This document shows, in pieces, positions 7,856-17,300 of a DNA stretch of 64,000 bases (the stretch's first letter is position 1; every line of letters begins with the position of its first letter). The translations under genes were made by a program, and so were the position numbers. Under the pieces are notes generated by a model. It saw nothing but the letters and a program-made list of their open reading frames with translations. It searched no databases and was not told the origin of the DNA. Source of the stretch: Polaromonas sp. A23 (GTDB taxonomy: Bacteria; Pseudomonadota; Gammaproteobacteria; Burkholderiales; Burkholderiaceae_C); NCBI RefSeq assembly GCF_002001015.1, contig NZ_MUNO01000022.1, positions 124,001 to 188,000 on the forward strand, given 5' to 3'.

Positions 7856-9658
7856 TCAGGACATCGGCGGTGTGGTCGAAAGGATTTCCTCAACAGTGGT
7901 CAAGCCCTCAGCCACCTTGAGGGCACCCGCGAGCCTGAGCGGCCGCATGCCGTCTGCCACCGCCTGGCGCCGCAATGCATCGATACTGGGCTCCTTGGTG
8001 ACCTTGTCCTTGAAAGCTTCGGTGACTGTCAGGAGTTCATACAGCCCCATGCGGCCCAGAAAGCCGGTCATCCGGCAATCAACGCATCCCGCGGGCTTGT
8101 AGGGCTGGTAGCCCCCGTTGATCTGCCAGGGCTTGACGATCTCGGTCAGCGTCTCGCGCGAGCTGCCTTCGTCTTTTTCACGGCACTGCTTGCACAGCGT
8201 GCGCACCAGCCGCTGCGCCAGAACACCCAACAGCGTGGCATTGATCAGGTAGGAGGGAATCCCCAGCTCCATCAGCCGGGACACGGCAGAAGGCGCGTCA
8301 TTGGTGTGCAGCGTACTGAACACCAGATGCCCGGTCAGCGCGGCCTGCACGGCCATCTCCGCGGTCTGGAGGTCGCGTATCTCGCCAACCATGATGATGT
8401 CGGGATCCTGCCGCATCAAGGCACGCAGGCCCTCGGGGAAATCAAAGTCCAGATGCGCCTGCACCTGCGTCTGGTTGAAAGCCGGCTCGATCATCTCGAT
8501 CGGGTCTTCGATGGTGCTGACGTTGACTTCTTCGGTCGCGATTCGCTTCAGGGTGGAATACAGCGTAGTGGTCTTGCCCGAACCCGTGGGGCCGGTGACC
8601 AGCACAATGCCATAGGGCCGCTTGACCAACTGTTCCCATCGCGCCGCGTCATGCTGGGAAAAACCCAGCGCGTCGAGGTCTTTGACGGTGGTGTCCGGGT
8701 CAAAAATCCGCATCACCATCTTTTCGCCGAACGCTGTGGGCAAGGTGGAAAGGCGCATTTCGATTTCATCGCCGCGCGGATTACGCGTCTTGATGCGGCC
8801 ATCCTGCGGCCGGCGTTTTTCGACCACATCCATGCGCCCGAGCAGCTTGATGCGCGCCGTCATCGCGTTGTGAACGCCCATGGGCAACTGATATACCGGG
8901 TGCAGAACGCCGTCAATGCGAAAGCGGATCACGCCCTGGTCCCGCCGCGGCTCCAGGTGAATGTCGCTGGCGCGCTGGTCGAACGCGTATTGCCAGAGCC
9001 AGTCCACCACCTGCACCACGCCCTGGTCATTGGCATCAAGTTGCTTGTTGGTTTTTCCCAGCTCGACCAACTGCTCGAAGCTGGCAGCGCCGCTGTTGCC
9101 GCCGGCCTTCATGGCGGCTTTCACTGACTTGGCCAGCGCAAAAAACTCGGCCGTATAACGCGCAATCTCCAGTGGGTTGGCGATCACCAGGCGAACGCTG
9201 CGTTTGGCCTGACGCTCGACCTCGGACACCCAGTCGGTGATGAAAGGCTCGGCAGTAGCCACCACCACTTCGGAGGGACTCACCTGTACCGGCAACACCT
9301 TGTGGCGTTCGGCATACACGGCCGACATGGTATCGGCCACTTTGCCCACATCAACCTTCAGCGGGTCAATGCGCAGGTAATCGAGCCCGGCCCGGCCCGC
9401 CAGCCACTGGGCAATGGTTTCTATGTCCAGCGGCTTGCCGTCGGAAACGCGTGTCATGCTGACGCTGGCCAGACGGATCAGCGGATGCTGGGCACTCTGC
9501 ACCTGCGAACAACGCGCAATGGTGCGCTGGGCCTCGGCGGTCGAGATCACGCCGTCTTCACTGAGCCACTCGACAAGCCGCCGCCAGTCCAGCGGGCCAG
9601 CCACAGACTGTTTGGCACTCGGTTCAGGACGGGACTTGGAGGGCATGGCGGGGCGCAT
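7856..9658 (-). CDS. GspE/PulE/PilB-type secretion ATPase
   Basis: The protein has 600 residues. An N-terminal MshEN-like region (about 20-160) precedes the hexameric motor. Motor motifs: Walker A GPTGSGKTT (356-364), Walker B IIMVGEIRD (421-429), His box STLHTND (448-454) and the zinc-binding pairs C489/C492 and C525/C528. Such ATPases power type II secretion or type IV pilus extension. No pseudopilin, inner-membrane platform or secretin gene is adjacent, so this is either a solitary gene or its partners lie elsewhere. It begins 47 nt past the end of the spermidine-synthase-like gene and may be read with it. Confidence 0.92.
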   Translation of the reverse strand: MRPAMPSKSRPEPSAKQSVAGPLDWRRLVEWLSEDGVISTAEAQRTIARCSQVQSAQHPLIRLASVSMTRVSDGKPLDIETIAQWLAGRAGLDYLRIDPLKVDVGKVADTMSAVYAERHKVLPVQVSPSEVVVATAEPFITDWVSEVERQAKRSVRLVIANPLEIARYTAEFFALAKSVKAAMKAGGNSGAASFEQLVELGKTNKQLDANDQGVVQVVDWLWQYAFDQRASDIHLEPRRDQGVIRFRIDGVLHPVYQLPMGVHNAMTARIKLLGRMDVVEKRRPQDGRIKTRNPRGDEIEMRLSTLPTAFGEKMVMRIFDPDTTVKDLDALGFSQHDAARWEQLVKRPYGIVLVTGPTGSGKTTTLYSTLKRIATEEVNVSTIEDPIEMIEPAFNQTQVQAHLDFDFPEGLRALMRQDPDIIMVGEIRDLQTAEMAVQAALTGHLVFSTLHTNDAPSAVSRLMELGIPSYLINATLLGVLAQRLVRTLCKQCREKDEGSSRETLTEIVKPWQINGGYQPYKPAGCVDCRMTGFLGRMGLYELLTVTEAFKDKVTKEPSIDALRRQAVADGMRPLRLAGALKVAEGLTTVEEILSTTPPMS

Positions 9659-9705
9659 GGTGGCACTTTAACTGATGCGACCAGGCCTCCCCCGTCGCCG
9701 ACAGG

Positions 9706-10470
9706 TCAACACACGGGTTTGAAGAGCCTGAGCCATTTTTTGGCTGGCAAGCCGAAACGGGACTCCACCACATCCGCGTTTTGCACCAACTCAGTGCGCT
9801 CAGGACGAGTCGGCTCACGCTGTGCCGCAACAATGGTGTTGCCCTCGCGTGTTGGCTTGAAGGCCCACACCGATTCGGGCCCGAACGCCTCGGCAATTTT
9901 TTCCAGCGATCTGAGGTAGCTCGAGTCCCTGCCAAACAGATTGACCGTCATGATGCCGTCCTCGCTGAGCAACTCCCTGCAGTCGGCGTAAAAGTCCGCG
10001 CTATCAAGCACCGGCGCGGCGGCTTCGTGGTCGTACAGGTCCACCTGCAAGGCATCGACTGTCCCCTGATGCTCCGGCTTGCGAATTTCCCGCGCGGCAT
10101 CGGCCAGGATGACCTTCAGGCGCAAGTCATCTTGCGGCAGCTTGAACCAGAGCCTGCAGGCAGCCACCACCTGCGGGTTGAGCTCGACGGCGGTGGTTTT
10201 CATCTTCAGTTTTTTGTAGCAAAACTTGGTCAACGCCGCCGAGCCCAGGCCCAGCTGCATGGCGTGGCGCCTTGCCACTGTGCCGGGGTCTGCAAACAGC
10301 AGCCAGACCATCATGCGCTGGACGTATTCCAGCTCAATGTCAAAAGGTTTGTCCAGCAACATCGAGCCCTGGACCCATTCGGTGCCCAGATGCAGATAGC
10401 GGATGTCGCCGAAGTCGGAAAAATTGACCTCGGGCAGGATCAGATTTGTGTCGGTATCTTTACGGGCCAT
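9706..10470 (-). CDS. Spermidine-synthase-like (SpeE-fold) protein
   Basis: The protein has 254 residues and a Rossmann methyltransferase-like fold. A glycine-rich LGLGSAALTKF segment (about residues 73-83) is followed by the acidic strand end TTAVELNP and by a VDALQVDLYDHEAAAP region, matching the SpeE nucleotide and substrate pockets. The N-terminal beta-hairpin domain is abbreviated and the second Asp of the classical GGGDG/DxxDP signature is not obvious. It is therefore better called a SpeE-like protein than a proven spermidine synthase. Its start is 3 nt from the stop of the glycosylase gene upstream, suggesting one transcript with it and tatD. Confidence 0.82.
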   Translation of the reverse strand: MARKDTDTNLILPEVNFSDFGDIRYLHLGTEWVQGSMLLDKPFDIELEYVQRMMVWLLFADPGTVARRHAMQLGLGSAALTKFCYKKLKMKTTAVELNPQVVAACRLWFKLPQDDLRLKVILADAAREIRKPEHQGTVDALQVDLYDHEAAAPVLDSADFYADCRELLSEDGIMTVNLFGRDSSYLRSLEKIAEAFGPESVWAFKPTREGNTIVAAQREPTRPERTELVQNADVVESRFGLPAKKWLRLFKPVC

Positions 10471-10473
10471 GGC

Positions 10474-10974
10474 TCAGTCAGTCAATCGGTGTTTTTCAAA
10501 TACTTCACGCCAGGCTACGAGTTTGCGCTCAAACGACCAGGAGGCGTTGGCCGGGCTGGTGGAGGGTAGCTTGTAAACCGGCAAGCCGAACAATGAGGTA
10601 TGGCGGGCATGTTTAAAGCTTTCCCCGCCGTTGTGGGCAATCGCTTCCAGTACAGGACAGATTTTTTGCAACTCCGCAAAATCATTGACTACCGGCTTGC
10701 GGATACTGCTGTCCAGGCTGCCTTCACGCTCGCAGGCAGCATACACGTCCCACACGCCAAGTTGCCTGGACAACAGCCATTCGCTACGAATTTGATAGCT
10801 ATCAGCGCCCGTACCTACTGGGCCATCCGGCCAAATGGCTTGAAGAATTCGCCAGAAATGGTTTTGCGGGTGACCATAGTACTGCTGCGCCTGCAGCGAA
10901 GCCACGCCCGGGAAACTTCCCAGGATCAGCAGGCGTGTGCGGTTGGAAACCAGCGGCGGCAAACCGGTCAACAT
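10474..10974 (-). CDS. DNA-deoxyinosine glycosylase (UDG family 6-like)
   Basis: The protein has 166 residues and a uracil-DNA-glycosylase fold. It carries LILGSFPGVASL near residue 16, the YYGHPQNHFWRIL motif near 33-45, and LPSTSPANA near 136-144. These match the hypoxanthine-DNA glycosylase (HDG/MUG-like) group that excises deaminated adenine from DNA. Residues around 52-66 (GPVGTGADSYQIRSEW) are encoded by a copy of the AT-rich dispersed repeat, an in-frame insertion beside the active-site motif. The gene overlaps the end of tatD by 7 nt, so a base-excision enzyme and a TatD nuclease are translationally coupled. Confidence 0.88.
   Translation of the reverse strand: MLTGLPPLVSNRTRLLILGSFPGVASLQAQQYYGHPQNHFWRILQAIWPDGPVGTGADSYQIRSEWLLSRQLGVWDVYAACEREGSLDSSIRKPVVNDFAELQKICPVLEAIAHNGGESFKHARHTSLFGLPVYKLPSTSPANASWSFERKLVAWREVFEKHRLTD
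10783..10824. repeat. AT-rich dispersed repeat, family B, inside a gene
   Basis: GCTACGAATTTGATAGCTAT followed by CAGCGCCCGTACC and TACTGGGCC matches the family-B consensus. It is translated on the minus strand as part of the deoxyinosine glycosylase. Confidence 0.55.
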
Positions 10975-11819
10975 GGCAGGAGCGGCACCAGCCCGGGCAG
11001 CGCCGCCAGCGTATTGGATCGCGCTGCCTGCGCCAACTCATCCACCGTGATACCGCGCAGCCCGGCAATAACCGCCGCAATGCGCGGCAGCTCGGCCGGC
11101 TCGTTACGGCCTTGCGCCTGCCCCTGGCTGCGTTGCTCAGCGGTTGTGTAAAGCCAGTGCGGCGCAATGTCCGGGGAATCGGTCTCCAGCACCATCGCCG
11201 ACAGAGGCAATTCTGTCGCCAGCCGCCGCAACTGCAAGGCCCGGTCAAACGTTACCGCGCCACCAAAGCCAAGCTTGAAACCCAGCTTGAGAAACTCTTC
11301 CGCCTGTTGCAGGCTGCCGTTGAAGGCATGGCCAATGCCTTGCCAGCCATCCCCTGGCGGCACCAACTCGCGTAAATACTTGAGCAGCCGGTCGGCTGAC
11401 CGCCGCACATGCAGGATCACCGGCAGGCCGTGTTTACGCGCCAGCAAAAGCTGCTCGCGGTAAAAGTGTTCCTGGCGCTCGCGTAGCGGGCTTTGTGTCA
11501 ATTCCGGAACAAAAAAATCCAGCCCGATCTCGCCCACAGCCACCAGGCGCGGGTCGCTCCTGTGCCGGCCCAATTCGGCGTCCAGCAGCGCCAGATCGCC
11601 TTCCTGCGCATCCTTGACACACAGCGGATGAATACCTAATGCATAACTGTCCTCAAATTCATGCGCCAGGTGCCGGACCGCGTCAAAGTTGAAGGCAGCG
11701 ACAGCCGGGAGCACGCAGTGCCCCACACCGGCCGCGGCGGCGCGTGCCCGCATTGCAGCCCGGTCCGCTGCAAACTCCGGCGCGTCCAGGTGGCAATGGG
11801 TGTCTATCCAGAAAGGCAT
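10968..11819 (-). CDS. TatD-family metal-dependent hydrolase
   Basis: The protein has 283 residues from the ATG giving MPFWIDTHCHLDAPEF; the frame extends 27 codons upstream without family similarity. Metal ligands of the TIM-barrel are visible: HCHLD (residues 8-12), GEIGLDFF near 95, the histidines of HVRRSADR and GHAFNGS, and ETDSPDI near 205-211. TatD proteins are DNases (3'-5' exonuclease on single-stranded or damaged DNA). A CATTAT hexamer lies exactly 6 nt before the ATG with no ribosome site, so the mRNA may be leaderless. It heads the tatD/glycosylase/SpeE-like group. Confidence 0.92.
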   Translation of the reverse strand: MPFWIDTHCHLDAPEFAADRAAMRARAAAAGVGHCVLPAVAAFNFDAVRHLAHEFEDSYALGIHPLCVKDAQEGDLALLDAELGRHRSDPRLVAVGEIGLDFFVPELTQSPLRERQEHFYREQLLLARKHGLPVILHVRRSADRLLKYLRELVPPGDGWQGIGHAFNGSLQQAEEFLKLGFKLGFGGAVTFDRALQLRRLATELPLSAMVLETDSPDIAPHWLYTTAEQRSQGQAQGRNEPAELPRIAAVIAGLRGITVDELAQAARSNTLAALPGLVPLLPC

Positions 11820-11825
11820 GCGCCA

Positions 11826-11831
11826 ATAATG
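11826..11831 (-). promoter_or_regulatory. -10-like hexamer of tatD, probably leaderless
   Basis: CATTAT on the minus strand is separated from the tatD ATG by 6 nt, so transcription would begin at or next to the start codon. Confidence 0.3.
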
Positions 11832-11956
11832 CCTGAACCGGCCCTCGCCCCGCCCGGCGGATGCCCCCACGCCCTGCCCGAACACTGTGCACGGATGCAT
11901 CAGACGTGATACTGTGCACTCTCACTCCCGAAAACCCTTCATCACAGGTGAAACGG

Positions 11957-12856
11957 ATGCGCAGGCCAGCCCTTTACAGCCGCTCCAACCAGGCCCCCCG
12001 GGACAAGGCGCCCGATCCGCCTAACCCCGCGCCGGTGGCCGCGGAATCCGACCCGGCGAGGCGGTGGTTTTCACCTTCGGATCCTCGCCTGCTGTGGGCG
12101 GCCCTCGCGGTCATGGCCGTGCTGCTGGTCATCAGTCTGTCACTTTCATTGCGTACCTCGCCGCGCAAGCTGACCCAGGAAGACATCAATGCCGCTGTCC
12201 TGAAAACGCTGGAAACCACCCAGTTGCCCTCTGCGGTGGCCAGGGCCTACGAGGCGATTCGCCCGTCCGTCGTGCGCGTCACCGGTTACGGCAAAAGCAA
12301 AGACGGCAAGGAAGAAGTTGAATACGGCGTCGGCACCGGCGTGGTCATTGTTGACAAGGGCATCATCCTGACCAACCTGCACGTGGTGCAGGGCGCGCAG
12401 ACCATCAAGGTGGTTTTTTCCGACGGTCTCGAATCCACTGCACACATCACCGGCGCCCAGCCCGAAAACGACCTCGCGGTGTTGCAGGCGCACAAAATTC
12501 CGGACGACATGATCGCCGCCACCATGCGCTCCACCGGCGACCTGGCTCCCGGCGACCATGTGCTGGCAGTCGGCTACCCCTTTGGTATCGGGCCGTCTGC
12601 CTCGGCGGGCGTGATATCCGGTCTCCAGCGCACTTTCCGCTCGCCGGAAGGCAAGCAGGAAATGCGCAACCTGATCCAGTTTGACGCTGCGGCCAATCCC
12701 GGCAACTCGGGCGGCCCGCTGGTCACCATGGACGGCGAAGTGGTCGGCATCGTCACGGCCATCCTCAACCCCAACCAGCAACGCAGTTTTGTCGGCATTG
12801 CGTTTGCCGTGCCGATTGAAAATGCTGCCTCTGCAGTCGGCCTCACCCCTTTCTGA
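11957..12856 (+). CDS. Membrane-anchored trypsin-like serine protease without PDZ
   Basis: The protein has 299 residues. A polar N-terminus precedes one membrane helix (about residues 46-66, LLWAALAVMAVLLVISLSLS). An S1C (HtrA/Deg-type) protease domain follows with the catalytic triad in TNLHVV, ENDLAVL and GNSGGPL. The chain stops right after the barrel, so the PDZ domains of HtrA/DegS are absent. The ATG at 11957 has AGGTG 6 nt upstream, whereas the longer frame from 11861 does not. It lies 12 nt before the moxR start and is probably the first gene of the protease-MoxR-DUF58-VWA operon, acting on the periplasmic face. Confidence 0.9.
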   Translation: MRRPALYSRSNQAPRDKAPDPPNPAPVAAESDPARRWFSPSDPRLLWAALAVMAVLLVISLSLSLRTSPRKLTQEDINAAVLKTLETTQLPSAVARAYEAIRPSVVRVTGYGKSKDGKEEVEYGVGTGVVIVDKGIILTNLHVVQGAQTIKVVFSDGLESTAHITGAQPENDLAVLQAHKIPDDMIAATMRSTGDLAPGDHVLAVGYPFGIGPSASAGVISGLQRTFRSPEGKQEMRNLIQFDAAANPGNSGGPLVTMDGEVVGIVTAILNPNQQRSFVGIAFAVPIENAASAVGLTPF

Positions 12857-12868
12857 AGGACCTGTCCC

Positions 12869-13879
<1,011 letters not shown>

Positions 13880-13886
13880 AGATGTT

Positions 13887-13985
13887 GCCCCCACGGTCGC
13901 TCACTGCGTGTAGCTCCCTGCCCCCCAAGGGGGCCGCTGCGCCTGCGGACTGGCAAAGCCAGATCCGCGGCCCCTACTCGAAGGG
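13887..13985. repeat. Dispersed GC-rich intergenic repeat, family A, copy 2
   Basis: This compact copy runs GCCCCCACGG...CACTGCGTGTAG...CCCCCCAAGGGGGCCGCTGC...GATCCGCGGCCCCTAC, in the opposite orientation to copies 1 and 3. It lies between moxR and the DUF58 gene. The element is flanked by imperfect direct repeats of about 27 nt at 13856-13883 and 14036-14061. Confidence 0.75.
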
Positions 13986-14039
13986 GAGTGTTCTTCGCTC
14001 GCTGGTTGCCTTACCCCTTAGGTGGCGGAGCGCCTGAGC

Positions 14040-15053
14040 ATGAGAAACTGGTTCCGAAGATCTACCCGGGCTGAACCGATGGAGGCCCCAAGCGGCGCTT
14101 TGGCAGAGGCTTCGGGTGGCAACGCCGAACATGTGCTGCGCCGTCTTGAATGGACCGTCCTGCGCCGCCTCGACGGCCTGTTGCAAGGCGACTACCGTAC
14201 CTTGATGCGCGGCACCGGCATGGATCTGGCCGATTTGCGTGAATATCAGCACCACGATGATGTGCGGCACATCGACTGGAACGTCACGGCGCGCCTGCAA
14301 TTGCCGCATGTGCGCGTTTTCACGGAAGACAGGGAGATGGCCAGCTGGTTCCTGCTTGACCTCAGCCCTTCGGTTGATTTCGGCTCCGGCCTGCAGCGCA
14401 AGAGCCAGATCTCCAGTGAGTTTGTGGCGGTTCTGGCCCGTGTGCTCACGCGCCATGGCAACCGCATTGGCGCCATGCTGTATGGCACGGGGGTGGACAC
14501 CGTGATCCCTGCCCGCGGTGGCCGCGGGCATGTTCTGCGGTTGCTGCACAGCATGCAGGCGCGCCCCGAGGCGCAAGGCGAGGCAACCACGCGGCTGGAT
14601 GATTTGCTGCGCTCTGCCGCCCAATTTTTGCGCCGGCGTTCCACCGTTTTTGTGGTGTCCGACTTCATCAGCGAGCCGGGCTGGGAGAAAACACTGGGCC
14701 AGCTGGCACAGCGGCACGAGGTGGTGGCTGTGCGCCTGCTCGATCCGCTGGAGCTGGAACTGCCCGACCTGGGGCTGTTGCCCATTCGGGATGCAGAGAC
14801 CGGTGAACAATTGTTGGTCGACACCCACGACGCAGGCTTTCGCAAACGCTTCGCAAGAATTGCCGCGCAGCGCGAAGCGGACTTGCGGCAGGCGTTGGCG
14901 CGGGCCGGTGTGGATACGCTGGAGCTGTCCACCGACGGCGACCTGGTCGACGCCATCATGCGTTTTACAGAGCTGCGCAAGCGCCGCGGCCAGACCTCGG
15001 GCGCGAGCGGCCGCGGCCGCGTGCTGCCTGATCATCTCAAGGCGGTGGCCTGA
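14040..15053 (+). CDS. DUF58 domain protein
   Basis: The protein has 337 residues from ATG 14040 (MRNWFRRS). The frame opens 18 nt earlier at 14022, inside unrelated sequence. The DUF58 signature is present: REYQHHDDVRHIDWNVTAR (about residues 70-88), then a VWA-like domain with LLDLSPSVDFG near 105-116 and VVSDFIS near 206-212. In MoxR operons DUF58 proteins are thought to be the cytoplasmic partner of the ATPase. No good ribosome site precedes the ATG because the family-A repeat has been placed upstream; translation may depend on readthrough from moxR. Confidence 0.9.
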   Translation: MRNWFRRSTRAEPMEAPSGALAEASGGNAEHVLRRLEWTVLRRLDGLLQGDYRTLMRGTGMDLADLREYQHHDDVRHIDWNVTARLQLPHVRVFTEDREMASWFLLDLSPSVDFGSGLQRKSQISSEFVAVLARVLTRHGNRIGAMLYGTGVDTVIPARGGRGHVLRLLHSMQARPEAQGEATTRLDDLLRSAAQFLRRRSTVFVVSDFISEPGWEKTLGQLAQRHEVVAVRLLDPLELELPDLGLLPIRDAETGEQLLVDTHDAGFRKRFARIAAQREADLRQALARAGVDTLELSTDGDLVDAIMRFTELRKRRGQTSGASGRGRVLPDHLKAVA

Positions 15054-15080
15054 AGCGGCCCGCCCCCAAGGAGACTTCTC

Positions 15081-16136
15081 GTGAACTCACCTGTGACATT
15101 CCTTTGGCCCCAGTTTCTCTGGCTCATGCTCGCGCTGCCGCTGCTGGTGGCCGTGTACATCTGGCTGCTGCGCCGCAAGAAAAAAATGGCTCTTCGTTAT
15201 GCCAGCCTGTCGATCGTGCGCGAGGCCATGGGTGCCGGGCAGAGTTTTCGGCGCCATATTCCGCCGCTGCTGTTCCTGCTGGCCATGGCCGCCATGCTGC
15301 TGGCTGCGTCGCGACCCTTCGCCGTGATCACCCTGCCTTCGCAGCAGGAAACCATCATCCTCGCCATGGATGTCTCAGGCAGCATGCGGGCCACCGATGT
15401 GCAACCCAACCGGCTGGTCGCTTCGCAAAATGCTGCCAAAGCTTTCCTGGCCGAATTGCCGCGTAGCGTGCGTGTCGGCATCGTTGCCTTTGCCGGTACC
15501 GCTTCGGTGGTACAGCCCGCCACCTTGAGCCGGGAAGACCTGGTGACTGCCATCGACAAGTTCCAAATGCAACGCGCCACCGCCATTGGCAATGCCATCG
15601 TGGTGTCACTGGGCGAGTTACTTCCCGATGCAGGTATCGATCTGGCTTCGCTGACCTACGGGCGCAACCGCAGCAGCGGAGTCGCTATCGACCAAGTGCC
15701 CAAAGAGCCCAAAAAGAGCTTCACGCCTGTCGCCCCCGGCTCTTACGGTTCCGGTGCCATCATTCTGCTGACGGACGGCCAGCGCACCACCGGCGTGGAC
15801 CCGCTGGAAGCGGCGAAGATTGCCGCTGATCATGGCGTGCGTATCTACACCGTAGGCATTGGCACGGTCGACGGCGAAACCATCGGTTTTGAAGGCTGGT
15901 CCATGCGCGTGAAGCTCGACGAGGAAACCCTCAAAGCCATTGCCAACAAAACCCAGGCTGATTACTTTTATGCGGGGACCGCAGCAGACTTGAAGAAGGT
16001 TTATGAAACCCTGAGTTCACGGCTGACAGTCGAGAAAAAGGAAACCGAAATTTCCGGCTTGCTGGCCCTGGCAGCGGCTGCTCTGGCTCTGGTATCGGCG
16101 AGCCTGTCCTTGCTGTGGTTTAACCGGGTGCTCTAG
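15081..16136 (+). CDS. BatA-like von Willebrand factor A protein
   Basis: The protein has 351 residues. Two membrane helices lie at the N-terminus (about 8-28 and 56-76). A VWA domain follows with the metal-ion site MDVSGSMRATD (about 96-106). A last helix runs from about 326 to 346. This is the BatA/aerotolerance-type layout, with the VWA domain in the periplasm. It starts at GTG, preceded by an AAGGAGA ribosome site, 27 nt after the DUF58 stop. The gene ends 17 nt inside the convergent Crp/Fnr gene. Confidence 0.93.
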   Translation: MNSPVTFLWPQFLWLMLALPLLVAVYIWLLRRKKKMALRYASLSIVREAMGAGQSFRRHIPPLLFLLAMAAMLLAASRPFAVITLPSQQETIILAMDVSGSMRATDVQPNRLVASQNAAKAFLAELPRSVRVGIVAFAGTASVVQPATLSREDLVTAIDKFQMQRATAIGNAIVVSLGELLPDAGIDLASLTYGRNRSSGVAIDQVPKEPKKSFTPVAPGSYGSGAIILLTDGQRTTGVDPLEAAKIAADHGVRIYTVGIGTVDGETIGFEGWSMRVKLDEETLKAIANKTQADYFYAGTAADLKKVYETLSSRLTVEKKETEISGLLALAAAALALVSASLSLLWFNRVL

Positions 16137-16818
16137 AGTTGCCGGCCCGTTTGATGCGTGCCTTGATGCGGCTCAGACCCACGGGCGTCACGCGTATGTA
16201 CCCGGCTAGGTCTTTCTGGGAAATCCGGGACTCCAGGTCGGGGTGTTCCAGCAGGAAGTTTTTGTAGCGCTCCTCCGCCGTGAGCGTCAGGAGATCCTTC
16301 TCCCGCTTCTCTTTTCGGAAGCCATAAATTTCAAACGCGCGGCGAAGTACGCGCTGCCAGGCCATGTGCTGTTCGGCCAGCGCGTGAAGAAGCGCATAGT
16401 CGACCTTTTCAACCACCGCGTCCTGCAGCGCAAGCACCGAAAAAGTCGTCTGGCCGCCAGTCTGAAGTGCGCTGAGGCTTGAGAAAAAAGCACCTTCTCC
16501 AGCAAAAGCCTTGATCCATTCCTTTCCATCGCCTGTTTCGTAAATCATCTTGAGCACGCCCTGGCGAACAAAGAAAACAAAGGGTTGACTCTGTCCCACG
16601 CGGAAAAGGTGCTCGCCGGGACGCAGGCGCACCAACCGAATCGTTGACGCCACACGATCCCAGCCAGGCAGCGGGTCACACGCCAGTAGCTCAAGAACGC
16701 CTCGTGCAACAGGTGCAGAAGAGTTTGTCTGTCCGTTAACCTCGGTTAACGACAACGGGTTCTCCGCCCTGCAGACTTGCGGAGTCAAAACACTTTCGAG
16801 GGTATTCATGCGATTCAT
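16120..16818 (-). CDS. Crp/Fnr-family transcriptional regulator
   Basis: The protein has 232 residues. A cyclic-nucleotide-binding-type beta barrel (about 45-150, with RPGEHLFRVGQSQPFVFFVR) is followed by a dimer helix and a C-terminal helix-turn-helix (ISQKDLAGYIRVTPVGLSRI, about 197-216). There are only scattered cysteines and no FNR-type cluster, so it does not look like an oxygen-sensing FNR. The start at 16818 is chosen for its GGAGGA site 7 nt upstream. That ribosome site and the first three codons lie inside the divergent methyltransferase-like gene. Confidence 0.9.
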   Translation of the reverse strand: MNRMNTLESVLTPQVCRAENPLSLTEVNGQTNSSAPVARGVLELLACDPLPGWDRVASTIRLVRLRPGEHLFRVGQSQPFVFFVRQGVLKMIYETGDGKEWIKAFAGEGAFFSSLSALQTGGQTTFSVLALQDAVVEKVDYALLHALAEQHMAWQRVLRRAFEIYGFRKEKREKDLLTLTAEERYKNFLLEHPDLESRISQKDLAGYIRVTPVGLSRIKARIKRAGNSRAPG

Positions 16819-17254
16819 ACTGCTTCCTCCCGTTGTCATGGTGCTCATTGCAGGTGCGATGCTGGCGCTGGACCGGTTCCTTCCGCTATTTCATCTGTGG
16901 GGCGCGCCCTACAGTTGGGCCGGCTATTTTTTCATTGCGGGCGGACTGGCCATCGCCAACTGGCATGCACGCCTGTTCAAGAAACTCGGCACCAATATAA
17001 ATACCTTCGGCGAGCCCGGAAAGATCACGCGGGAAGGACTCTTTCGCGTCTCCCGCAACCCGATGTACCTTGGCTTCGTCACAACGCTGGCCGGCGTTGC
17101 CGTGCTCCTGGGCGCCGCATCACCGTTTCTCGCCGTGGCCGGGTTTGCCCTGCTTACCCACTATTGGTACATCCCGTTCGAAGAGCGGGCCATGCTCCAA
17201 AAGTTCGGCCAGGAGTACACGGACTACCAGCACAGCGTTCGACGATGGCTCTAA
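16808..17254 (+). CDS. Isoprenylcysteine methyltransferase-family membrane protein
   Basis: The protein has 148 residues and about four helices. Its C-terminal signature (FRVSRNPMYLGF ... FEERAMLQKFGQEYTDYQ ... VRRWL) is that of the ICMT/PEMT group, which methylates lipids or isoprenylated substrates in the membrane using S-adenosylmethionine. The start ATG at 16808 has GAGGG 5 nt upstream. It overlaps the divergent regulator's first codons by 11 bp, so the promoter of each gene must lie within the other's coding sequence. The regulator is the natural candidate to control it (inference). Confidence 0.85.
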   Translation: MRFILLPPVVMVLIAGAMLALDRFLPLFHLWGAPYSWAGYFFIAGGLAIANWHARLFKKLGTNINTFGEPGKITREGLFRVSRNPMYLGFVTTLAGVAVLLGAASPFLAVAGFALLTHYWYIPFEERAMLQKFGQEYTDYQHSVRRWL

Positions 17255-17300
17255 AGATTTGCCGCTGCGCGACCGTCATGCGGGACGCATCACCTCGACT

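Noticed and set aside
13974-15035. Open frame of 353 codons opposite the DUF58 gene
   Set aside because: Antisense shadow; starts outside any promoter context and has no family signature.
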